Counted from the first letter of the stretch, positions 33,448-42,114 are shown. The stretch is 64,000 nt of DNA from Lentzea waywayandensis (GCF_900115955.1 NZ_FOYL01000002.1:744001-808000), one strand, 5' to 3'. A program made the numbers and translations. Notes: generated by a model not told the origin, from the letters alone.

Positions 33448-34386
33448 TCACCCGGTCGTGTTGATCAGCTCCAGCCGGCTGGCGGTGCGGGCGAGGTCGA
33501 GCACCTCGCCGCCGATGATGTCCTTCAGTGCGTGATCACTTACCAGAGTCAGCCTGACGTCCTTGTCCACCAACACGTCCACGACGTTCGCGAACCGTTG
33601 CCGGGCCTCGCGACCGCAGATTTCCAGCCTGGGGACGCCGGTGATCACCCACTCGTCGAAGTCCTCGGCCAGCACCAGGTAGTCCTGCGTCGAGGTGGGC
33701 TTCTCGCACAGGTCGCCGAAGTCGAACCAGACCTTGGTGTTCTCGGTGCCGAGCGCGGTGATGCTGCGGCCGTTGACGTCGAGAGTCACGGGGTTGGTGG
33801 GCAGTTCGGTTCTGACGATGATCTCGCCGGTCTCGAACCGCGACCGCGGCTTGGCGTGCAGGTGCCGGTAGTCGGTGGCGCCGTTGAGCTCCACCGCGTC
33901 CATCAGCTCCTTGATCAGCGCGATGCCGGGCAGGAAGTGGTCGTGGTAGAGCGGGTTGGGCAGCAGGCCGTCCGGAGGGTAGTTGGAGGTGGCGATGATC
34001 ATCACGTTGCGCGCTTGGAGCGCCTCCAACAACCGCGTCATCAGCATGGCGTCGCCGACGTCGTGCACGTGCAGCTCGTCGAACGCCAGCACCTTCGCCC
34101 GCCCGATCAGCTCCTGGACCGCCCTGGCGACGGCGCCGCGCTCGTGCAGCCGTTCGGAGATCCTCCGGTGCAGCTCTTGGAAGAACGCGTGGAAGTGCAC
34201 CCGCTTCTTGGGCTCCGGCAGCACGTCGAACAGCGCGTCCGCCAGGAAGCTCTTCCCCCGGCCGACCGGCCCGTGCAGGTAGACACCTCTGCTCTTGCCT
34301 GCGAGCTCGTCGAGCTTCGTGATGGCTTCAAGTTGTGCGTCGTCGAGCTCGTACCCGCTGCCCGACACGTGCGTGAGAAGTTCCAT
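33448..34386 (-). CDS. zapE: AFG1/ZapE-family ATPase
   Basis: A 312-aa AAA+-like ATPase from ATG 34386 (upstream frame is Arg-rich shadow). The Walker A is GPVGRGKS, Walker B is VLAFDELHVHDV, and HFHAFFQELHRRISE plus ATSNYPPDGLLPNPLYHDHFLPGI are AFG1/ZapE signatures. In proteobacteria ZapE acts in division and in mitochondria AFG1 in protein quality control. The role in actinobacteria is not defined. Confidence 0.88.
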   Translation of the reverse strand: MELLTHVSGSGYELDDAQLEAITKLDELAGKSRGVYLHGPVGRGKSFLADALFDVLPEPKKRVHFHAFFQELHRRISERLHERGAVARAVQELIGRAKVLAFDELHVHDVGDAMLMTRLLEALQARNVMIIATSNYPPDGLLPNPLYHDHFLPGIALIKELMDAVELNGATDYRHLHAKPRSRFETGEIIVRTELPTNPVTLDVNGRSITALGTENTKVWFDFGDLCEKPTSTQDYLVLAEDFDEWVITGVPRLEICGREARQRFANVVDVLVDKDVRLTLVSDHALKDIIGGEVLDLARTASRLELINTTG

Positions 34387-34414
34387 TCCTACCCCCGCGC
34401 ACAGCCTACGAAGA

Positions 34415-34828
34415 TCACCTGCCCGCCTGGTCGAGGGCGGCCTGCAACGACTCGACGTAGCCCTCACTGGTGACGGTGGCCCCGCTGACGGTGTCGATGT
34501 CGGCGCTCTGCGCCTGCAACGTCTCCTGCACGAGGATCGGCAGCGCGCGAGCGTTGATCTGCTCGTCCTTGCGGTTGCCGTCCGGGTACCGCGGCACGGT
34601 GACGGCGGTGATCTTGCCGCCGTCCAGGGTGATCTGCACCTGGACCGCGCCCCAGCGCGTGTCGACGGCGGGGCCCGTCACCGTGTTCGCGCCACCGGAC
34701 GACGTGCCGGCGCTCCCGGCGAGCGGCTGGGTGGCCGTCGTCATCGGCCCGGACAACGAGGTGCGGTACCCGAACAGCAGGACGACGGCGGTCGCCGTGC
34801 TCACGAGCCAGACCAGAACGCGCTTCAC
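34415..34828 (-). CDS. FMN-binding domain membrane-anchored protein
   Basis: A 137-aa protein from GTG 34828 with an N-terminal membrane anchor (VLVWLVSTATAVVLLFGY) and an extracytoplasmic FMN_bind domain. The motif DTVSGATVTSEGYVESLQAAL contains the SGAT site where FMN is covalently linked in NqrC/RnfG-type proteins. It lies four bases after the ferric reductase stop, so it probably takes electrons from that protein. Confidence 0.85.
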   Translation of the reverse strand: MKRVLVWLVSTATAVVLLFGYRTSLSGPMTTATQPLAGSAGTSSGGANTVTGPAVDTRWGAVQVQITLDGGKITAVTVPRYPDGNRKDEQINARALPILVQETLQAQSADIDTVSGATVTSEGYVESLQAALDQAGR

Positions 34829-34832
34829 CCGG

Positions 34833-36197
34833 TCACCACCTGAACTCCTCGACGTGGACGCGGTCGGCGGGGACGCCCGCGGCGCTCGCGGCGCGCCGCA
34901 CGGACTCCGCCCACGGCGCGGGCCCGCACACGTAGACGTCGCGCTCGGCGATGTCGGGGACCAGGTGCCGCAGCGCGGACAGGTCGTCGACCGGCACGCC
35001 GTCACCCAGCCACGAACCGGCCGACCTGCGGTGCCCCGGGAGATCGACGACGTGCAGGCCGCGCTCGCGCACCAGCGCGCCGAACTCGGCCGCGAACAGC
35101 GGGCGACGCGCGAAGCGGTGCAGCAGAACCGCCTCCCCCGGTCCGTACCCGAGTCCTTCCGCGAGCGCACGCAGCGGCGCCACGCCGACACCGGCTCCGA
35201 CCAACGCGACCTTGCGGCGGGTTCGCGCGCGATCGGTGAGCCTGCCGAACGGACCTTCGAACAGCACCGGCGTGCCGGGACGCATCTCGCGCAGCGCCGT
35301 GCTGCCGTCGCCGAGCCCCCGCACGGTGATGCGCAGACTGCGACCGTCCGGCGCGGCCGACAGCGAGTACGGGTTGGCGCGCGTCCACCCCGCCCGGTTC
35401 AGGAACCGCCAGCCGAAGAACTGCCCGGCCAGCGCCGGCATCCTGCCGAGGTCCTGCCCGGTCAGGTAGACCGACACGACGTCGTCGTCCTCCGGCACGA
35501 CCGACGTCACGCGCAGGCGATGCCGCGCGTTGCGCCACAACGGCAGTCCGAGCCGCCACACCAGCACCGCGACCAGCGCGACCGCCCACAGGCTCCACCA
35601 GTAGACGGTGGCCGCCGTCGAGGTGAGGAACTCCTGACCGGTCCACAACTGGTGCGGCAGCACGAGCCCGACTCCGAGGTAGCCGTAGAGGTGCAGCAGG
35701 TGCCAAGACTCGTAACGCAGTTTCGCGCGCGCCGCCCGAATGCTCGTGACGACGGTCAGCACCAGACACGCGGTGCCCGCGAGCGCGAGCAGCATCGCCG
35801 GGTAGTCGATGACGAGTTCCCAGAGCTGGGAGGGAAACCGGGTCAGGTCTCCCGCGGCGTACCCCCACGTGATCAGCACCAGATGCGCCAGCACGAGGTT
35901 GAACGAGGTGAAGCCGGTGAGCCGGTGCACCGCGATCAGCCGGTCCTGGCCGAACGCCCGTTCCAGCACCGGCAACCTGGCCATCAGCAGCACCTGCACG
36001 AGCAGCAGGTCCGACCCGAGCAGACCGGTGAGGCGGCCCAGCGAGTTCAGCCCGGACTCCCAGCCGCCGAGGTCGCCGATCCCACCGCCCGCCGCCCACC
36101 AGTACGTCACGAGCGCCAACCCGGCCCACAGGAGCCCGATGGCGACGCCCCGCACACCGGCGTCGAGCGGACGTCTTCGCCCGGCTTCCGGCGTCAC
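34833..36197 (-). CDS. Ferric reductase-like transmembrane flavocytochrome
   Basis: A 454-aa NOX/FRE-type reductase. The N-terminal half has six helices with heme-ligand His candidates in HRLTGFTSFNLVLAHLVL and HLLHLYGYLGVGLVLPHQLW. The C-terminal half is a ferredoxin-NADP reductase module with the FAD motif NPYSLSAAP, nucleotide-binding GAGVGVAPLRAL and VYVCGPAPW. It should carry electrons from NAD(P)H across the membrane. GTG 36197 overlaps the upstream stop, and the FMN-binding gene follows, suggesting a small transmembrane electron-transfer complex. Confidence 0.87.
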   Translation of the reverse strand: MTPEAGRRRPLDAGVRGVAIGLLWAGLALVTYWWAAGGGIGDLGGWESGLNSLGRLTGLLGSDLLLVQVLLMARLPVLERAFGQDRLIAVHRLTGFTSFNLVLAHLVLITWGYAAGDLTRFPSQLWELVIDYPAMLLALAGTACLVLTVVTSIRAARAKLRYESWHLLHLYGYLGVGLVLPHQLWTGQEFLTSTAATVYWWSLWAVALVAVLVWRLGLPLWRNARHRLRVTSVVPEDDDVVSVYLTGQDLGRMPALAGQFFGWRFLNRAGWTRANPYSLSAAPDGRSLRITVRGLGDGSTALREMRPGTPVLFEGPFGRLTDRARTRRKVALVGAGVGVAPLRALAEGLGYGPGEAVLLHRFARRPLFAAEFGALVRERGLHVVDLPGHRRSAGSWLGDGVPVDDLSALRHLVPDIAERDVYVCGPAPWAESVRRAASAAGVPADRVHVEEFRW

Positions 36198-36562
36198 GTC
36201 CCCTGCCCGTCCTGTCCTGGCAGTTCGCCCTGCGTGCCGTCCGGTGGCGTGCCGAACCTGCCGTCGCCGCGTCCCTCACCGGGGAACTGCCGACCGCCGG
36301 GGAACTGGCCCTCGCCGGGGACCTGGCCCGAGTCCTGCCGCACCTCGCTCGCGCCGTCTCCGGACACCGCGTAGCCCAGCGCGAACCCGCCGGCCCCGGT
36401 GAGCACCGCGAGGCCGAGCGCCCCCGCGACCACCGGTCCGGTGAGCCGGCGCGGCGCCCTCCCGGCAGGAACAGGCTGAGCCGGTGCCTGCGGCGGTGGC
36501 GGCACCGTGGCGGCACCAGGCTCCCAGCGGGATCCGCTGGAGGTGTTCGGGTCGACGTCCAT
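36194..36562 (-). CDS. Pro/Gly-rich single-span membrane protein of the ferric reductase operon
   Basis: A 122-aa protein. ATG 36562 has AAGGAG six bases upstream. A cytoplasmic Pro-rich N-terminus (ATVPPPPQAPAQPVPAGRAP) is followed by one membrane helix (LTGPVVAGALGLAVLTGAGGFALGYAV) and a Gly/Gln/Pro-rich outer segment (GQVPGEGQFPGGRQFPGEGRGDGRF). No known domain. It starts the three-gene unit and may be an accessory or anchor. Confidence 0.7.
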   Translation of the reverse strand: MDVDPNTSSGSRWEPGAATVPPPPQAPAQPVPAGRAPRRLTGPVVAGALGLAVLTGAGGFALGYAVSGDGASEVRQDSGQVPGEGQFPGGRQFPGEGRGDGRFGTPPDGTQGELPGQDGQGT

Positions 36563-36663
36563 GCGACGCTCCTTCGCTCTCAACGCGCTCCATGCTCGGC
36601 CGCGACTCTGAAGCCAGGGGAAGAACAAGCTGTGAGTCAGCTGAACCGCTTACGATCACCGGC

Positions 36664-37605
36664 GTGAGCAATGTCGAGGCCGAGCCCGCGGAAGTCACGT
36701 GCACCTCCTCCCCCGGCGACGTGGAGGTCCTGACCCCGCGCGACGTCCCCCTGGGCGGCCCGCGAGCGATGTCGGTGCGCCGGACGCTCCCCCAGAAGCA
36801 ACGGTCTCTGATCGGCGCGTGGTGCTTCTGCGACCACTACGGCCCCGACGACGTCAGCATGGACGTGGCCCCGCACCCCCACACGGGCCTGCAAACCGTC
36901 AGCTGGCTGTTCACCGGCGAGATCGAGCACCGCGACAGCCACGGCGTCCACGCCTTCGTCCGCCCAGGCGAACTCAACCTGATGACCGGTGGCAGCGGCA
37001 TCGCGCACTCCGAGGTGTCCACCGCCGCGTCCTCCGTGCTCCACGGCGTACAGCTCTGGCTCGCCCTGCCCGACTCGAACCGCGATGCCCCGCGCGACTT
37101 CCAGCACTACGTCCCGCCGACCGTGGTGGTGGACGGTGCCGCTGTGCGCGTGTTCCTCGGCTCGCTGGCCGGGTCGACGTCGCCCGTGCGCACCTTCACC
37201 CCGCTGCTCGGCGCCGAGATCGTGCTGCCCGCGGGTGCGTCGCTGACTTTGGACGTGGCGCAGTCGTTCGAGCACGGCGTCCTGCTCGACACCGGGGACG
37301 TGACGCTGGGTGCGACCGCGCTGTCTCCTGGCTCGCTCGGGTACGTCGGCACCGGGCGTTCGACGCTGACCCTGTCCTCGGACGAGGGTGCGCGGGTCGT
37401 GCTGCTGGGCGGGGAGCCGTTCGGCGAGGAGATCGTCATGTGGTGGAACTTCGTCGGGCGCACGCACGACGAGATCGCCGCGTTCCGGGAGGAGTGGCAG
37501 GCGGAGACGGACCGGTTCGGGCGGGTCGAGGGCTATCCCGGTGATCGCCTGCCGGCGCCGCCGCTGCCGGGTGGACGGTTGCGGCCGCGAGGTAACCCGG
37601 CCTGA
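36664..37605 (+). CDS. Pirin-family protein
   Basis: A 313-aa bicupin from GTG 36664. The N-terminal pirin signature includes PHPHTGLQTVSWLFTGEIEHRDSHG with metal-binding His residues and GELNLMTGGSGIAHSEVS. EPFGEEIVMWWNFVGRTHDEI belongs to the C-terminal cupin. Bacterial pirins have quercetinase or regulatory roles; none can be selected. It diverges from the ferric reductase operon. Confidence 0.9.
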   Translation: MSNVEAEPAEVTCTSSPGDVEVLTPRDVPLGGPRAMSVRRTLPQKQRSLIGAWCFCDHYGPDDVSMDVAPHPHTGLQTVSWLFTGEIEHRDSHGVHAFVRPGELNLMTGGSGIAHSEVSTAASSVLHGVQLWLALPDSNRDAPRDFQHYVPPTVVVDGAAVRVFLGSLAGSTSPVRTFTPLLGAEIVLPAGASLTLDVAQSFEHGVLLDTGDVTLGATALSPGSLGYVGTGRSTLTLSSDEGARVVLLGGEPFGEEIVMWWNFVGRTHDEIAAFREEWQAETDRFGRVEGYPGDRLPAPPLPGGRLRPRGNPA

Positions 37606-37610
37606 CCGGC

Positions 37611-38086
37611 ATGGACGATGACGCACGGCAGGCCGTCGTGACCGCGCTGATCCGGCTGGCAGCCAGTCCGCACCATCAGGACAGGGCCGACGCGGCCGCG
37701 GTCTCGCGAGCTTCGCCGACGTACCGGCGGCCCGCCCCGTGCTGCTGGAACTGGTGCTCGACCCCGCGGACACGTTCGTCACCCAGGAGACGGCCGAGGC
37801 GCTGTTCCGCCGTGGCGACGCGGTGGCATTCGCCATCATGAGCGCCGCGGTGACGGCCGCCGACGACGAACAGGCCGACCACGTCTACGCCGCGCTCGGC
37901 ACCGCGCTCGTCGTGTTCGAACGCGAACGGAACGCGGCGGTGAAGATCTGTCGCGAGCTGGCGCAGGACCCCGCCCAGCCCGTCGAGGTGCGGGACGGGG
38001 CGGCATCACTCGTCGCCGACCTGGAGGCCATCACTTTCCGTGCCGAATTAGCTACAGAAAGCACTTCCACATTTAAGTCGAATTAA
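37611..38086 (+). pseudogene. Frameshifted helical-repeat protein gene
   Basis: Two overlapping frames make one protein only if joined. ATG 37611 encodes MDDDARQAVVTALIRLAASPHHQDRADAA and then becomes nonsense-like. A second frame supplies GLASFADVPAARPVLLELVLDPADTFVTQETAEALFRRGD and runs to the stop at 38086. A single extra G near 37690-37697 (gacgcggccgcggtc) would restore one HEAT-like protein of about 158 aa. It is therefore a one-base deletion, a sequencing error or, less likely, programmed frameshifting. The function is unknown. Confidence 0.65.
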
Positions 38087-38348
38087 GGTAACGAGCCGCA
38101 CCGTCTCAGCATCCGGGCCTTCCCCATACCGCATCCAGCCCGTCTCAGCTGGTGACTTCTTCCACAGATGACCGAGCCCACCAGCGCAAAGAACACAAAA
38201 CCCCAGGTCAGAACAGGCGAGCAACCTCGTCTCACCAGGTGAACGAGGCCGGTTGTCAAAAGTCATACTTCGGGACCATTGAAAATCACGTTCTGATCGC
38301 TTTTCCTGATCGAGGCATCCACGGAGGCTGCTGTACGTCTTAGGGGGC
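38087..38348. other. 262-bp intergenic region of lower G+C before the SsgA-like gene
   Basis: No ORF is supported. The base composition is clearly more A+T-rich than the surroundings (for example ATTTAAGTCGAATTAAGG at its start and ATTGAAAATCACG near 38280). It contains a strong hairpin at 38225-38248. It probably carries the promoter of the SsgA-like gene. Confidence 0.5.
38225..38248 (+). terminator. Hairpin, possible terminator or leader structure
   Basis: CCTCGT-C-TCAC-CAG-GTGA-ACGAGG (38226-38248 approximately) forms a long stem with one bulged C and a three-base loop. There is no U tract. It could end the frameshifted gene's transcript or lie in the SsgA-like leader. Confidence 0.4.
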
Positions 38349-38759
38349 ATGACGAACGTGACACGAGTGGGCGCCGAGTCCGTCTTCGCCTTCATCGCCC
38401 CCTCCGGGCGCCCCTTGCCCGTCGAGGTCGAGCTGGGCTACCGCGCCGACGACCCGCACGCCGTGACCATGACGTTCCGCATGGGACGCCAGGAGACCGT
38501 GTGGCTCGTGAGCCGCGACCTGCTCGCCGACGGGTTGATCACCACCAGCGGCGCCGGCGACGTGACGCTGCGGCCCCACAACTCCACCACTGCCGTGCTC
38601 GAGCTGCGCTCTGACGTGTCGCACGCCGTGTTCCACGTGCAGTCGTCCGAGATGCAGGAGTTCCTGAACTCCACCTACGACGTAGTCGCCCCCGGTCGCG
38701 AGAACGACTACGTCGACTTCGAGGCCGAGCTCCGCAAGCTGCTCGACCCGACTAGCTGA
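38349..38759 (+). CDS. SsgA-like (SALP) sporulation/cell-division protein
   Basis: A 136-aa protein of the SsgA-like family, found in morphologically complex actinobacteria. Family blocks are PLPVEVELGYRADDPHAVTMTFRMG, WLVSRDLLADGLITTSGAGDVTLRP and the C-terminal DFEAELRKLLDP. SALPs such as SsgA and SsgB position septa and control peptidoglycan remodelling during sporulation. Which paralogue this is cannot be decided here. It overlaps the convergent GH18-like gene by 8 bp. Confidence 0.88.
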   Translation: MTNVTRVGAESVFAFIAPSGRPLPVEVELGYRADDPHAVTMTFRMGRQETVWLVSRDLLADGLITTSGAGDVTLRPHNSTTAVLELRSDVSHAVFHVQSSEMQEFLNSTYDVVAPGRENDYVDFEAELRKLLDPTS

Positions 38760-39639
38760 CGCCGTTGCGGATCGCGGTCGCGTAGGCCGCGGCGGTGCCT
38801 TGGGCCGCGCACGCCTTCATGTCGTCGTAGAGCCACATGAAGCCGCCGGTGATGCCTGCCGAGGTCTTCCACGACCGCATCTTGCTCTGCACGGTCGCCG
38901 GTGAGTCGCCGGCCGAGCAGCCGGAGCCGTGTTTGCTCCACAGGCCGGGGTCGACCGTCATGCCCAGGGCGCGGTTCCAGGTGGCCGGGTTGTTGCCGGC
39001 GCCGCCCGCGTAGCCCTGGAGGTACACGCGGTCGACCAGCGAGCCGAGGTTCGACTTGAGGCTCGCCCAGAACGACTGGTTCGTGTACGGCGCGAAGGTG
39101 AACTTCGAGTACCCGAGGCCCGCCGCCATCCGTGCGAAGGCCGCGGTCGGGGCCACCTGGTAGAACGACTCGTCGTCGTTGTTGATCGCGTCGGCGCCGG
39201 TGGCGGTCTTCAGAGCCTGGAAGTTGCGGTAGAGGATCGAGGACGAACCGGTGCCGCCCGAGCTGATCAGCGCGGCGATGTTCTCCCAGTCCCGCACGCC
39301 CCACGAGCCGACCGACACCTCGATGCGGTTGACGGAGGTCGGGGCCTGCTTCAACGTCCGCAGGCGTGCGGGCCAGCCCGCGTCGCCCACGTAGCGGCCG
39401 TTCCGCACGAGCAGGACGTCGTTGTAGTAGAGATCGCCGTTGGGGTGCACGTGGATGCTCCAGAGGATCACCGTCGTGAACCCGGAGGAGCGCAGGGTGT
39501 TCATCACGGCTTGGCCGTCCGCGTAGAACGGGCCGCCGCCGAAGACCGCCGAACGCGGTGTCGCCTGCGCGGAGGCCGGTGCGGCGAAGGCCAGAGCCAG
39601 TAGTGCGGCGAGAAGAGCGGGGATCCAGGGCCGCCTCAT
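38752..39639 (-). CDS. Secreted GH18-like glycosidase
   Basis: A 295-aa protein from ATG 39639 (GGGAG lies eight bases upstream; an upstream GTG is also open). The Sec signal is MRRPWIPALLAALLALAFAAPASA. The mature part looks like a GH18-type barrel (FTTVILWSIHVHPNGDLYYND, WLYDDMKAC). The signature region reads DAINNDDE, which fits DxxDxDxE except that the second Asp is Asn. The terminal Glu, the expected acid/base, is kept. Activity on chitin or peptidoglycan-like glycans is plausible but unproven. A 32-nt inverted repeat lies upstream. Confidence 0.6.
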   Translation of the reverse strand: MRRPWIPALLAALLALAFAAPASAQATPRSAVFGGGPFYADGQAVMNTLRSSGFTTVILWSIHVHPNGDLYYNDVLLVRNGRYVGDAGWPARLRTLKQAPTSVNRIEVSVGSWGVRDWENIAALISSGGTGSSSILYRNFQALKTATGADAINNDDESFYQVAPTAAFARMAAGLGYSKFTFAPYTNQSFWASLKSNLGSLVDRVYLQGYAGGAGNNPATWNRALGMTVDPGLWSKHGSGCSAGDSPATVQSKMRSWKTSAGITGGFMWLYDDMKACAAQGTAAAYATAIRNGVS

Positions 39640-39684
39640 CAACGCAACTCCCTTCTGTGACACTTCCAGAAGCTGAGTGACGTT

Positions 39685-39716
39685 GTTGACCCGCGAGAAA
39701 GCGCTCGCGTGTCAAC
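39685..39716. promoter_or_regulatory. 32-nt inverted repeat between GH18-like and XRE genes
   Basis: GTTGAC-n-CGCGAG, six bases (AAAGCG), then CTCGCG-n-GTCAAC. Both arms are 13 nt with one mismatch. It lies 46-77 bp upstream of the GH18-like start and about 110 bp before the XRE gene. It is probably an operator. Confidence 0.5.
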
Positions 39717-39822
39717 AGCGTCGAGCGGCGGCTCTCCCTCACCATAGCGGCGCGATCAAGAGCGCGTTTTCACCCGAACGAGCCCGTGGCATGGAGTTGT
39801 TCCAACCCATACGTTCGAGGTC

Positions 39823-40638
39823 GTGACCGTGACGACTTCCACCGCGTACAGCAGGGATCTGGGCGACGAACTGCGCCGGCTCCGGCAGAGGTTCACCGGC
39901 TTGAGGGGCCGCGCGATGGCGCTGCAACTCGGCTGGGATCCGAGCAAGGTCTCCAACCTCGAGCACGGCAAGATCAGGGGCAGCGACGTCGATCTCGCGC
40001 AGTACCTGACCGTGTGCGGCAAGGACATCGACTTCTTCGACGACTTCCTTCGCCGCTACCACAACGCTTTCGACCCGTACCTCGCGCAGGCGCCGGACAG
40101 CCTGCGCACCCTCGAGATGACGGAGGCGATGGCCACCGGCATCACCGCCTACGACGTCCTGACCGTCAACAGCCTGCTGCGGACGCCGAGGTACGCGCGT
40201 GCCGTGCAGGCCGCGACCGGGCAGCCGATCGAAGACCTCGACCGGCAGGCGGTGATGCGCCGCCCCAACGGCCCCAAGTGCGTCTTCTACCTGCACGAGC
40301 TGGCGTTGCGGATGCGGCTCGGCGACGACCAGGTGATGGAGGAGCAGCTCGTGTGGCTGCTGGCGAACTCCTCCCTCGTGCGCATCGTGCCCGAGGAGGC
40401 GGCGTCGGCGGCGTTCCAGTCGGCGTGCACGTTGTTCGAGTTCGAGAAGGCGTCGCCGCTGGTGTACGCGGAGTCTGGCTACACCAGGGTCTTCGCCCAG
40501 GGCGAGGCGGCCGTCGAGCGGAGCAGGAAGCTCTTCGACCTGCTCGGCGAGGTCGCCCTGGACGAGAACCAGTCGCGGCGCAAGCTCGCGGAGTACCGCG
40601 GGCCCACACCGCTGCGCGCCCTGGTCAAGACTCAGTAG
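39823..40638 (+). CDS. XRE-family regulator with DUF5753-type C-terminus
   Basis: A 271-aa protein. An N-terminal helix-turn-helix (LRRLRQRFTGLRGRAMALQLGWDPSKVSNLEHGKIRGSDVDLAQYL) is followed by the actinobacterial DUF5753 region (LEMTEAMATGITAYDVLTVNSLLRTPRYARAV...). Proteins of this kind are numerous in actinomycetes and often pair with a small DUF397 protein, which is absent here. It overlaps the convergent GH6 gene by 7 bp. Confidence 0.85.
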   Translation: MTVTTSTAYSRDLGDELRRLRQRFTGLRGRAMALQLGWDPSKVSNLEHGKIRGSDVDLAQYLTVCGKDIDFFDDFLRRYHNAFDPYLAQAPDSLRTLEMTEAMATGITAYDVLTVNSLLRTPRYARAVQAATGQPIEDLDRQAVMRRPNGPKCVFYLHELALRMRLGDDQVMEEQLVWLLANSSLVRIVPEEAASAAFQSACTLFEFEKASPLVYAESGYTRVFAQGEAAVERSRKLFDLLGEVALDENQSRRKLAEYRGPTPLRALVKTQ

Positions 40639-41564
40639 CCGTACACCAGGTCGAACGCGAGTTGCGGGTCGAACGTGCCCGCGTCGACGCCCGGCGCCTT
40701 GCCGCAGCGCCCGTCGGAGTCGCCGGGAACCTTGACCCACAACAACATCTCCGCGCCGCCACCGGTGCGGGCGGGCGTGCCGAGCTTGCGTCCGCCGGGG
40801 TTGCACCACTCGCCGTTGTGGCCGTTGCCGTTGCGGCTGGTGTCGATCACGTACGGCTTGGTGTAGCCGGGAAGCGCGCCGCTGACCGAGTTGCCGTACG
40901 TCGTCGAGGCCGCGGTGGTGTGGTAGTTGGACACGTTGATCGAGAAGCCACGCACGTTGCGCACGCCCGCTGAATCGAGGCGGGCGGCCATCGTCGCGGC
41001 CGGTACCCACTGCGCGTTGCCGGCGTCGAGGTAGGCCCACGTGTTGGGCGCCTTGGCCTTGAACTGCTCGGTGGCGTACTTGATCATCGCGGTGCGCTCG
41101 GCGATCTTGGCGCTGTCCATGCAGTTGAAGTCCGCCAGCGAGTCCGGCTCGATCACCACGACGGCCGGGCGCGTGCCGATGGCCGCGGCGAAGGAGGAGA
41201 TCCAGGTCCGGTAGGCCTCTGGCGTGCCGGCACCGCCTCCGGAGTGGCCGCCGCACGCGTCGCGGCCGGGGATGTTGTAGGCGACCAGGACGGGCAGCTT
41301 GGTGCCGGTCTTGTTGACGTAGGCCGACACCGAGGTCTTGATGTCGCCGCTCCAGGCGCCGAACCAGCGGGCGATCGGCTTCGAGGAGATGTTCGCCTTG
41401 ATCGCGGCCTGGCGGCCGTCGCCCGCGTGGTCGCGCACCCACACGGCGGGGTTGGAGTCCGGGTCGACGTAGAAGCCGTCAGTCATGCCGACGGGGCTGG
41501 CGGCGTGCGCGGCCGGGGCGGTCGCCACGACGGCCAGCAGGGCCAGCGCGAGTGTTCTGATCAT
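40632..41564 (-). CDS. Secreted GH6 endoglucanase
   Basis: A 310-aa enzyme with a Sec signal (MIRTLALALLAVVATAPAAHA). ATG 41564 is preferred (GAGGG upstream) over GTG three codons earlier. GH6 blocks are LPVLVAYNIPGRDACGGHSGGG, VVVIEPDSLADFNC (acid Asp), TWAYLDAGNAQWVPAATMAARL, GFSINVSNYHTT and IDTSRNGNGHNGEWCNPGGRKLG. It has no carbohydrate-binding module. It inverts beta-1,4-glucan; the short length and open loops suggest endoglucanase over exo-acting cellobiohydrolase. Confidence 0.92.
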   Translation of the reverse strand: MIRTLALALLAVVATAPAAHAASPVGMTDGFYVDPDSNPAVWVRDHAGDGRQAAIKANISSKPIARWFGAWSGDIKTSVSAYVNKTGTKLPVLVAYNIPGRDACGGHSGGGAGTPEAYRTWISSFAAAIGTRPAVVVIEPDSLADFNCMDSAKIAERTAMIKYATEQFKAKAPNTWAYLDAGNAQWVPAATMAARLDSAGVRNVRGFSINVSNYHTTAASTTYGNSVSGALPGYTKPYVIDTSRNGNGHNGEWCNPGGRKLGTPARTGGGAEMLLWVKVPGDSDGRCGKAPGVDAGTFDPQLAFDLVYGY

Positions 41565-41634
41565 GTCCAGCACCCTCGCGCGGTCCGCTTAAGGCGCGGT
41601 AATTCGGTGGTGAACGTCCACTTCCCAGTCAGGA

Positions 41635-42114
41635 GTGGACAGTTCGTTGACGTGCAAAACCACCCCGGTGAACCATGCGGAAGTGACGTCGAGCCTCACC
41701 AAGCTGAGCAACGATCAGGTGCACGCCTACGCGGTGTACTGCGCGGCGGCGGAAGCCATCCGCAAGACCATGCTGCCGGTGGAGGTGCGGTCCGAACCAC
41801 GCCGCTACCGCCTGAAGGTCGGCGGACGGCTGGTGCAGGTGTTCGGCAAGCGCTCGGACGAGTGGCAGCTGTCCGACGCGTTGAAACCGTTGGCACCGGA
41901 CACCGATGCCGTGGTGTTCGTCGACCTGGAAGGTGAGCACCCCGAGTTCTACCCGGTGCCCGCCGACTGGTTCCGCCACGACGTCGAGAGGCGGTACACC
42001 GAGTACCTGGCACGCGTCGGCACGCGTCCCAAGAACCCCGACAGCCGCCACTACGCGGTGCCGCCGTCCCACGTCGTGCGCTGGTGGGACAAGTGGGACG
42101 TGTTCAGCGGCTGA
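41635..42114 (+). CDS. Hypothetical protein
   Basis: A protein of up to 159 aa. The start is uncertain: GTG 41635 is the longest, GTG 41683 (MTSSLTKLSNDQVHAYAVYC) is equally credible. It contains an acidic strand DAVVFVDLEGEHPEFYPVPADWFRHDVERRYTEYL and an aromatic C-terminus (HVVRWWDKWDVF). I recognise no family. It overlaps the end of the convergent small gene by 11 bp. Confidence 0.65.
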   Translation: MDSSLTCKTTPVNHAEVTSSLTKLSNDQVHAYAVYCAAAEAIRKTMLPVEVRSEPRRYRLKVGGRLVQVFGKRSDEWQLSDALKPLAPDTDAVVFVDLEGEHPEFYPVPADWFRHDVERRYTEYLARVGTRPKNPDSRHYAVPPSHVVRWWDKWDVFSG

